Below are positions 10,166-18,216 of a DNA stretch of 58,994 nucleotides, in pieces. Position 1 is the stretch's first letter; every line of letters starts with the position of its first letter. A program made the position numbers and the translations under genes. The stretch comes from Ruania rhizosphaerae. GTDB taxonomy: Bacteria; Actinomycetota; Actinomycetes; Actinomycetales; Beutenbergiaceae. Below the pieces are notes generated by a model, which saw nothing but the letters and a program-made list of their open reading frames with translations, made no database searches and was not told where the DNA came from. The stretch is from positions 1 to 58,994 of the forward strand of contig NZ_VSMB01000021.1 in NCBI RefSeq assembly GCF_009805705.1, in the 5' to 3' direction.

Positions 10166-10726
10166 TCAGCGGGTGGTGGGTTCTTCGGTCTCCCCGGCGG
10201 CGTGCCGGGCGAGTACGAACAGCAGGTCCGAGAGCCGGTTCAGGTAGCGCCCGACGGCGTCACTCACCTGACCGCCCGCCTCCCGAGCCGCGAGGGCGTG
10301 CCGTTCCGCGCGCCGAGCCACGGCCCGGGCGTGATCGAGCGCGGCACCGGTCGATGTGGCCCCTGGGATCACGAACACAGGCTTCAGCGGCCGGGCCGCG
10401 ACCAGCTCGTCGATCAACTCCTCCAGGCTGGTGACCATGTCGTCGGTCACCAGCGAGACTCCAGGGTCGAGCCGGTCCCGGTGGTCCGGGTTGGCGGCGA
10501 GATCGGCACCGAGGACGAACAACTCGCGCTGCAGGCGCAGCAGGGTCTCGGCGGTCTGTGTATCGTCCGAGGCTCGTTCTGAGGTCGCCGCCCGCGCCAC
10601 CCCCAGCAGCGCGACCACCTCGTCCACGTCACCACCGGTATCCATCACCGGGTCCGTCTTGGCGATCCGTCCGCCGTAGAGCCGGCCCGTGCTGCCGTCG
10701 TCACCGGTGCGTGTGTAGATCCTCAT
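10166..10726 (-). CDS. pduO: PduO-type cob(I)alamin adenosyltransferase
   Basis: 186 residues. Transfers the adenosyl group of ATP to cob(I)alamin to make coenzyme B12. The N-terminal ATP-binding motif YTRTGDDGSTGRLYGG, the downstream GDVDEVVALLGVARA (equivalent to the usual VDELNS region), and the C-terminal RAVARRAERHALA and YLNRLSDLLFVLAR motifs identify the PduO class. DEVVA in place of DELNS marks a divergent actinobacterial subgroup. It is divergent from a cobalamin-riboswitch-controlled uptake operon, which supports a role in corrinoid salvage. Confidence 0.9.
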   Translation of the reverse strand: MRIYTRTGDDGSTGRLYGGRIAKTDPVMDTGGDVDEVVALLGVARAATSERASDDTQTAETLLRLQRELFVLGADLAANPDHRDRLDPGVSLVTDDMVTSLEELIDELVAARPLKPVFVIPGATSTGAALDHARAVARRAERHALAAREAGGQVSDAVGRYLNRLSDLLFVLARHAAGETEEPTTR

Positions 10727-10845
10727 CCGACCAGGATGACGTGCTCGTGGGCAGATGCTTAACCCCGGCGATGTGGCTGGCGCCAGGGATCGTTCCGGGG
10801 TCTAGGACAGACAGTCTACGGAGCGCCGACGTGCCACCGTGATGG

Positions 10846-10985
10846 GAGACTAGGCTCCATCGTTGATACCCCGTCCTGGACCCAGGGGAAGCCGGTGAGA
10901 CTCCGGCACTGTCCCGCAACCGTGAGAGTCGGATTACCTGCCCAGGACGCAGACGCTCGACCCGTCGTGGACTGCGGGTGGTGCC
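10846..10985 (+). promoter_or_regulatory. Cobalamin riboswitch
   Basis: The segment holds the classic B12-box core: GGAAGCCGGTGAGACTCCGG, then CACTGTCCCGCAACCGTGAG, preceded by GTTGATACCCC and followed by the closing ACCTGCCCAGGACGC, which pairs with GTCCTGGAC at about 10873-10881. It precedes the surface-protein/ECF operon, so binding adenosylcobalamin should lower expression of B12 uptake. Outer boundaries are approximate. Downstream GC-rich inverted sequence near 10984-11020 could be the expression platform. Confidence 0.92.
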
Positions 10986-11034
10986 CCCGGCCGCAGGCCG
11001 CGGTGCCCTCAAGGTCCCTTGCGAAAGGCACCCC

Positions 11035-11682
11035 ATGCACCTGACCCTCCGTTCCCTCCCGGCCGCTGTCGCTGCCGCGGCCCTCACGACGGCGTCCCTC
11101 GCCGGCGCATTCGGCGCTCCCTCCGCCGGGGCTGAGGCCGTGACCTCCGCGCCGGTCGGCACCGCCTGCGCAGACGAGACTGGCGTGACCGTCGTGGTCG
11201 ACTTCACTGACGTCGGCGGCGACATCGAGGTCGGCTGCGCCGAGGGGGACCCGACCACCGGTCGTGAGGCGCTCGAATCCGCGGGATTTGCACCGGAGGA
11301 CTCCCAGCCCGGCCTCATCTGCACGATCGACGGCCAGCCCGACCCCTGCCCGGAAGAGTTCGACGGCAACTACTGGTCCTACTGGAACGCCGAGCCCGAG
11401 GGTGAGTGGACCAGCTACGAGGTCGGCGCCGACGAGGCCGAGCCCGCGCCCGGCGCCATCGAGGGGTGGCGCTACTCCGACGGCTCCGAAGGCCCGGGCA
11501 TCGCACCCGTCGACGTGCTCGCCGTGGCCGAGCCGGAGGAGACCACCGACGAGTCCGCTGAGGACGCTGACGAGGGCGCCGAGGAGTCGTCCACCCCGGT
11601 GCTGCCGTTCCTCGCCGTGGCGCTCGGAGTCGCACTGGTACTCGCCATCGTGCTCGTCGCGCGCCGTCGCGCCCGCAGCTGA
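11035..11682 (+). CDS. Surface-anchored protein of a B12 uptake operon
   Basis: 215 residues. An N-terminal signal peptide (RSLPAAVAAAALTTASLAGA) leads to an exported domain with paired cysteines (GTACADETG, VGCAEGD, LICTIDGQPDPC) and an aromatic stretch, FDGNYWSYWNAEPEGEWTSY. A Glu/Asp-rich linker, one transmembrane helix and RRRARS anchor it. The YWSYW region resembles the C-terminal domain of transcobalamin-like/DUF4430 proteins; that is a resemblance I recall, not a search result. Directly downstream of the cobalamin riboswitch and upstream of ECF genes, it may capture corrinoids at the cell surface. Confidence 0.75.
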   Translation: MHLTLRSLPAAVAAAALTTASLAGAFGAPSAGAEAVTSAPVGTACADETGVTVVVDFTDVGGDIEVGCAEGDPTTGREALESAGFAPEDSQPGLICTIDGQPDPCPEEFDGNYWSYWNAEPEGEWTSYEVGADEAEPAPGAIEGWRYSDGSEGPGIAPVDVLAVAEPEETTDESAEDADEGAEESSTPVLPFLAVALGVALVLAIVLVARRRARS

Positions 11683-11704
11683 CTGAGCACGACCCGGCAT
11701 ACCC

Positions 11705-12724
11705 ATGACGACGGCGACCCTCACTCACCCCCTGGCCTGGTGGGCCTGGGCGGCTGGGGTGACGGTCGCCGTCGTGCGCCTGCCTGCCGGGGCGGCGACG
11801 GGGCTGATCCTGCTGGCCGTGCTGCTCGTGGGCGTGGCGTGCCGGGCGGACTCGCCATGGGCGAAGGCGTTCCCGGCCGCGATCGCGCTCGGCGTGATCA
11901 TCGTGGCGGTGCGGGTCGGGTTCTATCTCGTGGTCGGGCTCCCGGACTCCAGTCCGGTGCTGTGGTCGTGGCCGCAGATCGACCTGCCCGGATGGTTCAC
12001 CAACCTCTCGCTACTCGGACCCGTGCACACCGACGGACTCACCAGCGCAGCACTGACCGGGCTGTCCCTGGCCACACTGGTGATCACGTTCGGCGCGGTC
12101 AACGCCATCGCGAACCCGCGCCTGGCGCTGCGGTGCCTGCCGGGGTCGCTGCATCACCTCGGCACCGCCGCGGTGATCGCCGTGTCCGTCACCCCGCAGC
12201 TGATCACCGCGATCGCGCGGGTCCGCCGGGCCCAGTCGCTGCGCGGCGGGGCCAGGCGCGGGCTGCGGGCCTTCACGGCCCGGTTGGTCCCCGTGCTCGC
12301 CGGGGCGCTCGACCAGGCGCTCGACCTTGCTGCGTCCATGGATTCCCGCGGGTACGCCCGCGTGCACCCGGGTCACCGGGCGGGCCGCCGCGGCGTCACC
12401 GCACTGGTAGTGGCCGCACTGGTCGCCGCCGTCGCCGGAACGTACGCCCTGCTGGATGCCAGCGCCCCCCGGGGCCTGGGTCTCGCGCTGCTGGTCGGGG
12501 GTGCTGCGGTGGGAGCAGGAGCGTCGGTGCTCGCCTCTCGCGCGGTGGTGCGCACCCGCTACCGGCCGCTGCTGTGGGGCGTGCGGGCGTGGGTGGTGGC
12601 CGGAGTCGGCGGGCTCGCACTTGTGGTCGCCCTGGCCGGGCATGCTGCCGGCACCGAGCCGCTGCTGCTCGGCATCGTCGCCGCCGCGGCGCTCGCCGTT
12701 CCCGCCCTGACGGAGGCCACATGA
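11705..12724 (+). CDS. ECF transporter transmembrane T component (CbiQ/EcfT family)
   Basis: 339 residues with several membrane helices (VAVVRLPAGAATGLILLAVL; ALGVIIVAVRVGFYLVVGLP) and the Arg-containing coupling region typical of EcfT: ITAIARVRRAQSLRGGARRG, then AASMDSRGYARVHPG. In ECF transporters this subunit links the substrate-binding S protein to the ATPases. It overlaps the ATPase start by 4 bp. The riboswitch suggests cobalamin as substrate. Confidence 0.88.
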   Translation: MTTATLTHPLAWWAWAAGVTVAVVRLPAGAATGLILLAVLLVGVACRADSPWAKAFPAAIALGVIIVAVRVGFYLVVGLPDSSPVLWSWPQIDLPGWFTNLSLLGPVHTDGLTSAALTGLSLATLVITFGAVNAIANPRLALRCLPGSLHHLGTAAVIAVSVTPQLITAIARVRRAQSLRGGARRGLRAFTARLVPVLAGALDQALDLAASMDSRGYARVHPGHRAGRRGVTALVVAALVAAVAGTYALLDASAPRGLGLALLVGGAAVGAGASVLASRAVVRTRYRPLLWGVRAWVVAGVGGLALVVALAGHAAGTEPLLLGIVAAAALAVPALTEAT

Positions 12725-14277
12725 TCGAGATCGAGAACCTCACTGTCACCTACGGCGGCGAGCCCGTGCTGACCGAGGTGAGTGCCGCCGTCGGAGAGGG
12801 GGAGCTGTGCCTGGTGGTCGGGCCCACAGGATCAGGGAAGTCGACGCTGCTCGGCGCCGTCAGCGGCCGGGTGCCGCACCTCACCGGCGGGCAGGTCGGC
12901 GGCAACGTGCGGGTCGGCGGGCGTGACACCCGCACCCACCAGCCGCGGGACCTGGCGGACGTCGTCGGGGTGGTCGGGCAGGACCCGCAGGCCACCTTCG
13001 TCACCGAGACCGTCGCCGACGAGCTCGCCTTCACCATGGAGCAGCTCGGTGTCGCACCGGCCTTGATGCGGCGCCGCGTGGAGGAGGTGGCCGACCTGCT
13101 CGGACTGGCCGACCTGCGCGACCGGGCGCTGCACACCCTCTCCGGCGGAGAGCAGCAGCGGGTTGCGATCGGGGCGGTGCTGACCGCTCAGCCGCGTGTG
13201 CTGGTGCTCGATGAGCCGACGTCTGCGCTCGACCCGGGAGCGGCAGAAGATGTGCTCGCCGCCCTGGCCCGGTTGGTCCATGATGCGGGGGTCACAGTGC
13301 TGCTGGCCGAGCACCGGCTCGAGCGCGTCGTCGGTTTCGCGGACATGGTGATCTCCCTCGACGGCGGCCGCGCCCACGCCGGTCGCCCCGCCGAGGTGTT
13401 CGCCACCGCCCCCGTGGCACCGCCGGTGGTGCAGCTGGGTCGCCTGGCCGGCTGGCAGCCCGTGCCGCTCACCGTGCGGGAAGCACGACGGCGCAGCGCA
13501 CCCCTGCGCGAGCGCCTCGGTTCGCCTGTGCTCCCCACGCGTGAACCCGGGGAGGTCGTGCTGACCGCCGAGCGGGTGCGGGTGACCTACGACGGTTTCG
13601 TCGCGGTGGACGGCATCGACCTCGACGTCCGCGCCGGGCAGGTCACCGCAGTGATGGGGCGCAACGGTGCCGGGAAGTCCTCGCTGTTGTGGGCGCTCGC
13701 CGGGGCGCAGCGACTGGCCGGTGGCCGCGTGCGGGGGGAAGATCAGGCCGCCCTGGTGCCGCAGTCGCCCGAGGATCTGCTCTACCTGCTCACCGTGGCG
13801 GCCGAGTGCCGCACGGCCGATGCCGACGCGGGTGTCGAGCCCGGGACCACCCGCGGGCTGCTGGACGCACTCGTGCCCGGCATCGACGATGATGCCAACC
13901 CGCGCGATCTCTCCGAGGGGCAGCGGCTGGCGCTCGCGGTGGCGATCCAGCTGGCGCGCAGCCCGCAGGTGCTGCTGCTCGACGAACCCACGCGCGGGCT
14001 CGACTATGCCGCCAAGGAGCACCTCGTCGTGGTGCTGGAGGGTCTCGCCGATGCCGGCCGCGCGGTGGTGGTGGCCAGTCACGATGTGGAGTTCGTGGCG
14101 CAGGCGGCCGATCGGGTGGTGCAGCTGGCCGATGGCGCGGTGGTGGCCGATGGCCCGGTGCGGGACGTGCTGGCCGATTCGGCGCTGCTCGCCCCGCAGG
14201 TGGCGAAGGTGCTCAGCCCGCAGCCGTGGCTGACGGTGGGCGAAGTGAGCGCTGTGCTGGCCGAGGAGCAGCCGTGA
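12721..14277 (+). CDS. Fused double ABC ATPase of the ECF transporter (EcfA-A')
   Basis: 518 residues with two complete nucleotide-binding domains. Domain 1 has Walker A GPTGSGKST, signature LSGGEQQRVAIG and Walker B VLVLDEPTSALDP. Domain 2 has Walker A GRNGAGKSS, a variant signature LSEGQRLALAVA and Walker B VLLLDEPTRGLDY. The single polypeptide replaces the two separate ATPases found in many ECF systems. ATG 12721 overlaps the T-component stop, and the stop overlaps the S-component GTG. The second-domain LSEGQ, with Glu for the usual Gly, may reflect asymmetric sites. Confidence 0.92.
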   Translation: MIEIENLTVTYGGEPVLTEVSAAVGEGELCLVVGPTGSGKSTLLGAVSGRVPHLTGGQVGGNVRVGGRDTRTHQPRDLADVVGVVGQDPQATFVTETVADELAFTMEQLGVAPALMRRRVEEVADLLGLADLRDRALHTLSGGEQQRVAIGAVLTAQPRVLVLDEPTSALDPGAAEDVLAALARLVHDAGVTVLLAEHRLERVVGFADMVISLDGGRAHAGRPAEVFATAPVAPPVVQLGRLAGWQPVPLTVREARRRSAPLRERLGSPVLPTREPGEVVLTAERVRVTYDGFVAVDGIDLDVRAGQVTAVMGRNGAGKSSLLWALAGAQRLAGGRVRGEDQAALVPQSPEDLLYLLTVAAECRTADADAGVEPGTTRGLLDALVPGIDDDANPRDLSEGQRLALAVAIQLARSPQVLLLDEPTRGLDYAAKEHLVVVLEGLADAGRAVVVASHDVEFVAQAADRVVQLADGAVVADGPVRDVLADSALLAPQVAKVLSPQPWLTVGEVSAVLAEEQP

Positions 14278-15083
14278 GCGAACCGCGAGCGGCGGCTCTG
14301 CCTCTCTCACCGAGGCTGGCGTTCGCGCTGGCCGCAGTGAGTGTGCTGGGTGTGCTCGCCTTCGCGTGGCCGCTGTTCCTGGACGCCGGTGCCGCCCTCG
14401 ACGACGAGACGGCTGCCCCGATCGTGCTCGGCGTGGTGCTGGCCGCCTCGCTGCTGGTGGTGGCGGTTGCTGTCAGCGACGGTGGTATGGACACTCGCGC
14501 GGTCGCGATGCTCGGCCTGCTGGCGGCGGTGGGGGCGCTGATCCGGCCGATCGCGGCAGGAACCGGGGGAGTGGAGACCGTGTTCGTGCTGCTGGTGCTC
14601 GGCGGCCGGGTGTTCGGGCCGGGGTTCGGTTTCCTGCTGGGTGGCACCACCCTGTTCGCCTCTGCGCTACTCACCGGTGGGGTGGGGCCGTGGCTGCCCT
14701 ACCAGATGCTGGGTGCGGCGTGGGTGGGGCTGGGCGCGGGGCTGTTGCCGGACTACATCGGACGGGTCCGGGTTCGCGGCATCACCGAACTCGCGATGCT
14801 GGCGCTTTACGGGGCCGTCGCCTCGGTGCTGTTCGGAGTGGCGATGAACCTCTCGTTCTGGCCGTTCCTGCTCGGCGGGGCCACCGAGATCTCCTTCGTA
14901 TCCGGGGCAACAGTGCCGGAGAATCTGGGCCGGTTCCTCACCTACAGCGTGGTGACGTCGTTGCCGTGGGACCTGACCCGGGCGATCACCACGGTGCTGG
15001 GGATCGCCGTGGCGGGCCATGCGGTGCTGGTGACGCTGCGGCGGGCGGCACACCGGGCCGCGTTCGTCGACGACGTAGGCTGA
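14274..15083 (+). CDS. ECF transporter substrate-binding S component, probably cobalamin-specific
   Basis: 269 residues from the GTG at 14274, which overlaps the ATPase stop. At least six hydrophobic helices (AFALAAVSVLGVLAFAWPLF; APIVLGVVLAASLLVVAVAV; VFVLLVLGGRVFGPGFGFLL) and the GxxTLFASALLTGGVGPWLPY segment followed by QMLGAAWVGLGAGLLP are typical of S components. Cobalamin specificity is inferred from the upstream riboswitch and the nearby adenosyltransferase. Last gene of the operon. Confidence 0.85.
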   Translation: MSEPRAAALPLSPRLAFALAAVSVLGVLAFAWPLFLDAGAALDDETAAPIVLGVVLAASLLVVAVAVSDGGMDTRAVAMLGLLAAVGALIRPIAAGTGGVETVFVLLVLGGRVFGPGFGFLLGGTTLFASALLTGGVGPWLPYQMLGAAWVGLGAGLLPDYIGRVRVRGITELAMLALYGAVASVLFGVAMNLSFWPFLLGGATEISFVSGATVPENLGRFLTYSVVTSLPWDLTRAITTVLGIAVAGHAVLVTLRRAAHRAAFVDDVG

Positions 15084-15111
15084 GCGATGCCAGAACGACC
15101 GGAGGGGAGCA

Positions 15112-16029
15112 ATGCGCACACGTGGGTTTTCAGCGCTGCTGGCGGTTGCTGCCATCGTGATGACGGGCTGCTCCACAGGTGAGGACCCGGCACCGGAACC
15201 GACCACGATGGTGCCGACCTCTGACGCGCCCTCACCCGAGCCCTCCGAACCTTCCGAAACCGAGTCTCCCAGCCCGAGCCCGGAGCCGTTCGATCCCCAC
15301 AACGTCGACCTTGCCAACGCTGAATGGGAGGCTGGGGACCTCTGGTACGAGCCCGAGACCCTTGAACTCGTCGACGGTGCGGCCACCGGGGAGCGCGGAG
15401 CGCCGGGTCGCTACGTCACCACCGTCGAGGATGCCCTGTACGTCGACCTCGACGGTGACGACCTGGAGGACGTCGTGGCTCCGCTGACGTTCGAAGCCGA
15501 CGTGAGCGAGGGCACCTACGAGTGGGTGAGCACCACATGGTTCGCCTGGCTCAACGACGGCGAGAAGCTCACCCAGTACCCGTTCCCGCTCGCCGCAGCC
15601 GGTGACTGTTCCACCCAGGTCCACCAGATCACCCCGGCACCCGGCGGTGTGGGGGTGGTGGTCAACGAAGCGCAGATGGCATGGCAGTCGGCCTGCGCCG
15701 ACGGCGCCACGATCGAGGTCACCCGCACCGTGCGCATCGACCATGACGAGACCGGCGAGCCCTGGCTGGTGCAGACCGATCCGTTCGACTCCTGGGGCGG
15801 TGCCTGCCTGCCGATGCTCGGCCCCGGTGACGATCCGGGAGAGGTCAACGTCGCACCAGGGCTCGAAGCGGCCTCGCCCGACGTGCCGCCGGTGATCGTC
15901 GAGACCGGGATCGAGGAGGCGGGCGGCTCCTGGATGAGCGAGGCCGTCGACGGCTGGGACTTCGTGACCTATCTCCAGGACCAGGATCCGGACTTCGTCT
16001 CCTACTGCGGCTGGACGCCGGAGCGATGA
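15112..16029 (+). CDS. Secreted lipoprotein, unknown function
   Basis: 305 residues with a lipoprotein signal peptide ending in the lipobox MTGC, a Pro/Ser/Glu-rich tether (EPSEPSETESPSPSPEP) and a globular domain that opens FDPHNVDLANAEWE and includes LYVDLDGDDLEDVVAPL. The DLDGDD segment may be a calcium or VCBS-like acidic loop. Four cysteines lie in the mature domain. No family recognised. It follows the ECF S gene by 28 bp and overlaps pxpA by 4 bp, so it may be transcribed with either. Confidence 0.75.
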   Translation: MRTRGFSALLAVAAIVMTGCSTGEDPAPEPTTMVPTSDAPSPEPSEPSETESPSPSPEPFDPHNVDLANAEWEAGDLWYEPETLELVDGAATGERGAPGRYVTTVEDALYVDLDGDDLEDVVAPLTFEADVSEGTYEWVSTTWFAWLNDGEKLTQYPFPLAAAGDCSTQVHQITPAPGGVGVVVNEAQMAWQSACADGATIEVTRTVRIDHDETGEPWLVQTDPFDSWGGACLPMLGPGDDPGEVNVAPGLEAASPDVPPVIVETGIEEAGGSWMSEAVDGWDFVTYLQDQDPDFVSYCGWTPER

Positions 16030-16769
16030 GCACACACGCCCTTGATCTCAATGCCGACCTCGGTGAAGACGTCGGCGACGACACCGCCATGCTCGCGATC
16101 GTCACCAGCGCCAACGTCGCCTGCGGCGGTCATGCCGGCGACGTCGACACCATGATCGCCACTTGTGCCGCGGCCGTCGCCCGCGGCGTGCGGATCGGGG
16201 CGCACCCCGCGTATCCGGACCGGGAGAATTTCGGACGGCGATCGGTCGCCATCGACGAACAGACCCTCACCACCCACCTGCGCGCTCAGGTGCGGGACCT
16301 GGTCGAGGCGGCCTCCGCCGTCGGGGGTCAGGTGACCTACCTGAAGCCGCACGGAGCCCTGTACCACGCGGCCGCCCGCGACTCCGAGCACGCCCGTGCC
16401 GTGGTGACGGCCGCCGCGGACGCCGGTCTCGCCGTCGTCGGGGCACCGGGGAGCGTGCTGCTCGACCTCGCCCGCACCGCAGGGTTGATTTGCGTGGCGG
16501 AAGGATTCGCCGACCGTGGCTACACCCCCGGCGGCGGTCTCGTCCCCCGCGGGGAGCCCGGCGCTGTCCTGCACGACCCTGCGCTGATCGCCGACCGCGT
16601 GGCCGGACTCGTGCGCACGGGTGAGCTTCCCAGCGTGGACGGGAACCGGGTGGCGCTGAAGGTGCGCACCCTGTGCGTGCACGGCGACACCCCCGACGCC
16701 GTGACCATCGCCCGCCGGGTGCGGGCGGTTCTCGACGCGGCCGGGTTGAGCCCGGAGCCGTTCACATGA
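16026..16769 (+). CDS. pxpA: 5-oxoprolinase subunit A (LamB/YcsF family)
   Basis: 247 residues. With PxpB and PxpC it hydrolyses 5-oxoproline (pyroglutamate) to glutamate using ATP. The family signature is at the N-terminus (LDLNADLGEDVGDDTAML, ANVACGGHAGD) with GVRIGAHPAYPDRENFGRR, YLKPHGALYH and GFADRGYTPGGGLVPRG further on. The gene starts inside the lipoprotein stop and overlaps pxpB by 4 bp. Complete. Confidence 0.94.
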   Translation: MSTHALDLNADLGEDVGDDTAMLAIVTSANVACGGHAGDVDTMIATCAAAVARGVRIGAHPAYPDRENFGRRSVAIDEQTLTTHLRAQVRDLVEAASAVGGQVTYLKPHGALYHAAARDSEHARAVVTAAADAGLAVVGAPGSVLLDLARTAGLICVAEGFADRGYTPGGGLVPRGEPGAVLHDPALIADRVAGLVRTGELPSVDGNRVALKVRTLCVHGDTPDAVTIARRVRAVLDAAGLSPEPFT

Positions 16770-17368
16770 GGATCCTGCCCAGCGGTGAGCGCGCCCTGCT
16801 GATCGAGGTTGACGGCCCCACGGCCGTCCATGCCCTCGCCCGTGCGCTCGCACAGGTCGCCGGCGTGATCGACGTGGTGCCTGCCGCGCGCACGGTGCTC
16901 CTCACCTGCGCCCCGGAAGCCCTCGACGGCGTCCGTTCCCTGGCCGCTGACCTCACCCCAGAGGAGGTCTCAGCCGCCGACACCGGGGAGGAGGTAGTGA
17001 TCGACGTGCACTATGACGGGGAGGACCTTGACGGCGTCGCCCGCATGACCGGTCTCAGCACCACCGAGGTGATTGCCCGGCACACCGGTGCCACCTACAC
17101 CGCCGACTTCCTCGGGTTCGCACCCGGTTTCGCCTACCTCTCCGGGCTCGACCCGGCCCTGCACGTGCCTCGCCTGGACACCCCGCGCACGTCGGTTCCC
17201 GCCGGCGCGGTCGCGATCGCCGGCGACAGGGCGGCCGTCTACCCGCGCTCCTCACCCGGTGGCTGGCGGTTGCTGGGCCACACCGACGCCGTGCTCTTCG
17301 ACCCCGAGGCCGACCCGCCCGCGCTGCTGCAGGCGGGTACCCGGGTCCGGTTCCGGGAGGTGGGTTGA
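16766..17368 (+). CDS. pxpB: 5-oxoprolinase subunit B (KipI family)
   Basis: 200 residues from ATG 16766. The KipI/AHS1 domain shows MRILPSGERALLIEVDG at the start, and VIARHTGATYTADFLGFAPG, FAYLSGLDP and PRSSPGGWRLLGHT in the second half. Works with PxpA and PxpC in ATP-driven cleavage of 5-oxoproline. Overlapping stops and starts on both sides indicate translational coupling. Confidence 0.93.
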   Translation: MRILPSGERALLIEVDGPTAVHALARALAQVAGVIDVVPAARTVLLTCAPEALDGVRSLAADLTPEEVSAADTGEEVVIDVHYDGEDLDGVARMTGLSTTEVIARHTGATYTADFLGFAPGFAYLSGLDPALHVPRLDTPRTSVPAGAVAIAGDRAAVYPRSSPGGWRLLGHTDAVLFDPEADPPALLQAGTRVRFREVG

Positions 17369-18216
17369 TGCTGCGGGTGCTTGATGCCGGGCTTGTGCTG
17401 ATTGAGGACCTCGGCCGCGCCGGCCATGCCTCCTCCGGGGTGCCGGTCTCCGGGGCAGCCGACCAGGGCGCCCTCGTGGCCGCCAACCGAAGGCTCGGCA
17501 ATCCCGACGGCGCACCCGCCCTGGAGGTGATGCTGGGCCAGCTGCATCTGCGCGCTGAGCAGGAGGTGCTCGTTACGCTCGCCGGGGCGCCCGCGCCGCT
17601 GAGGGCCGACGGCATGGTGCACCCGCCCGGGGCGGTGGTGATGCTCCCCGCCGGGGCTGAGCTGATGCTGCGCACCCCGCCGTGGGGGCTGCGCAGCTAT
17701 CTCGCCGTGCGGGGAGGAATCGATGTGCCGCGTGTGCTCGGGTCGGCCAGTCACGACGTGCTCTCCGGGCTCGGGCCGCCGCCGGTGCAGGCCGGGGATG
17801 TGCTCGCTGTCGGTGCACCCACCGGCCCGGTGCCGACTGCGGACGCCGACCATCCGGGCCCGCACACGCCGTTCCTCCTCGACGTACTGCCCGGGCCGCG
17901 GCGGGACTGGTTCACGTCCGAGGCGGTAGAGACGTTCCTGTCCGAGCCGTACACGGTGACCGACACCGGCGACCGGGTGGGGGTGCGGTTGGACGGCCCG
18001 GTACTGGAACGGGCACGCTCCGGTGAGCTGGCGTCGGAAGGTGTGGTGCGGGGGAGCGTTCAGGTGCCGCCGGACGGGAAGCCGCTGATCTTCGGGCCCG
18101 ACCATCCGGTGACAGGCGGCTACCCGGTGATCGGGGTGCTCACCGAGGCTGCCGCCGATGCCTCCGCGCAGGTGCGGCCCGGGCAGCAGGTCAGGTTCCG
18201 GCACCGCGGTTGGTGA
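17368..18216 (+). CDS. pxpC: 5-oxoprolinase subunit C (KipA family)
   Basis: 282 residues from ATG 17368. Family features: LDAGLVLIEDLGRAGHASSG, VPVSGAADQGALVAANRRLG, the AVRGGIDVPRVLGSASHDV strand, and the C-terminal ITGGY-like motif PVTGGYPVIGVLTEA. Completes the 5-oxoprolinase. Its last 26 bp overlap the 3' end of the convergent alpha-galactosidase gene. Confidence 0.93.
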   Translation: MLRVLDAGLVLIEDLGRAGHASSGVPVSGAADQGALVAANRRLGNPDGAPALEVMLGQLHLRAEQEVLVTLAGAPAPLRADGMVHPPGAVVMLPAGAELMLRTPPWGLRSYLAVRGGIDVPRVLGSASHDVLSGLGPPPVQAGDVLAVGAPTGPVPTADADHPGPHTPFLLDVLPGPRRDWFTSEAVETFLSEPYTVTDTGDRVGVRLDGPVLERARSGELASEGVVRGSVQVPPDGKPLIFGPDHPVTGGYPVIGVLTEAAADASAQVRPGQQVRFRHRGW

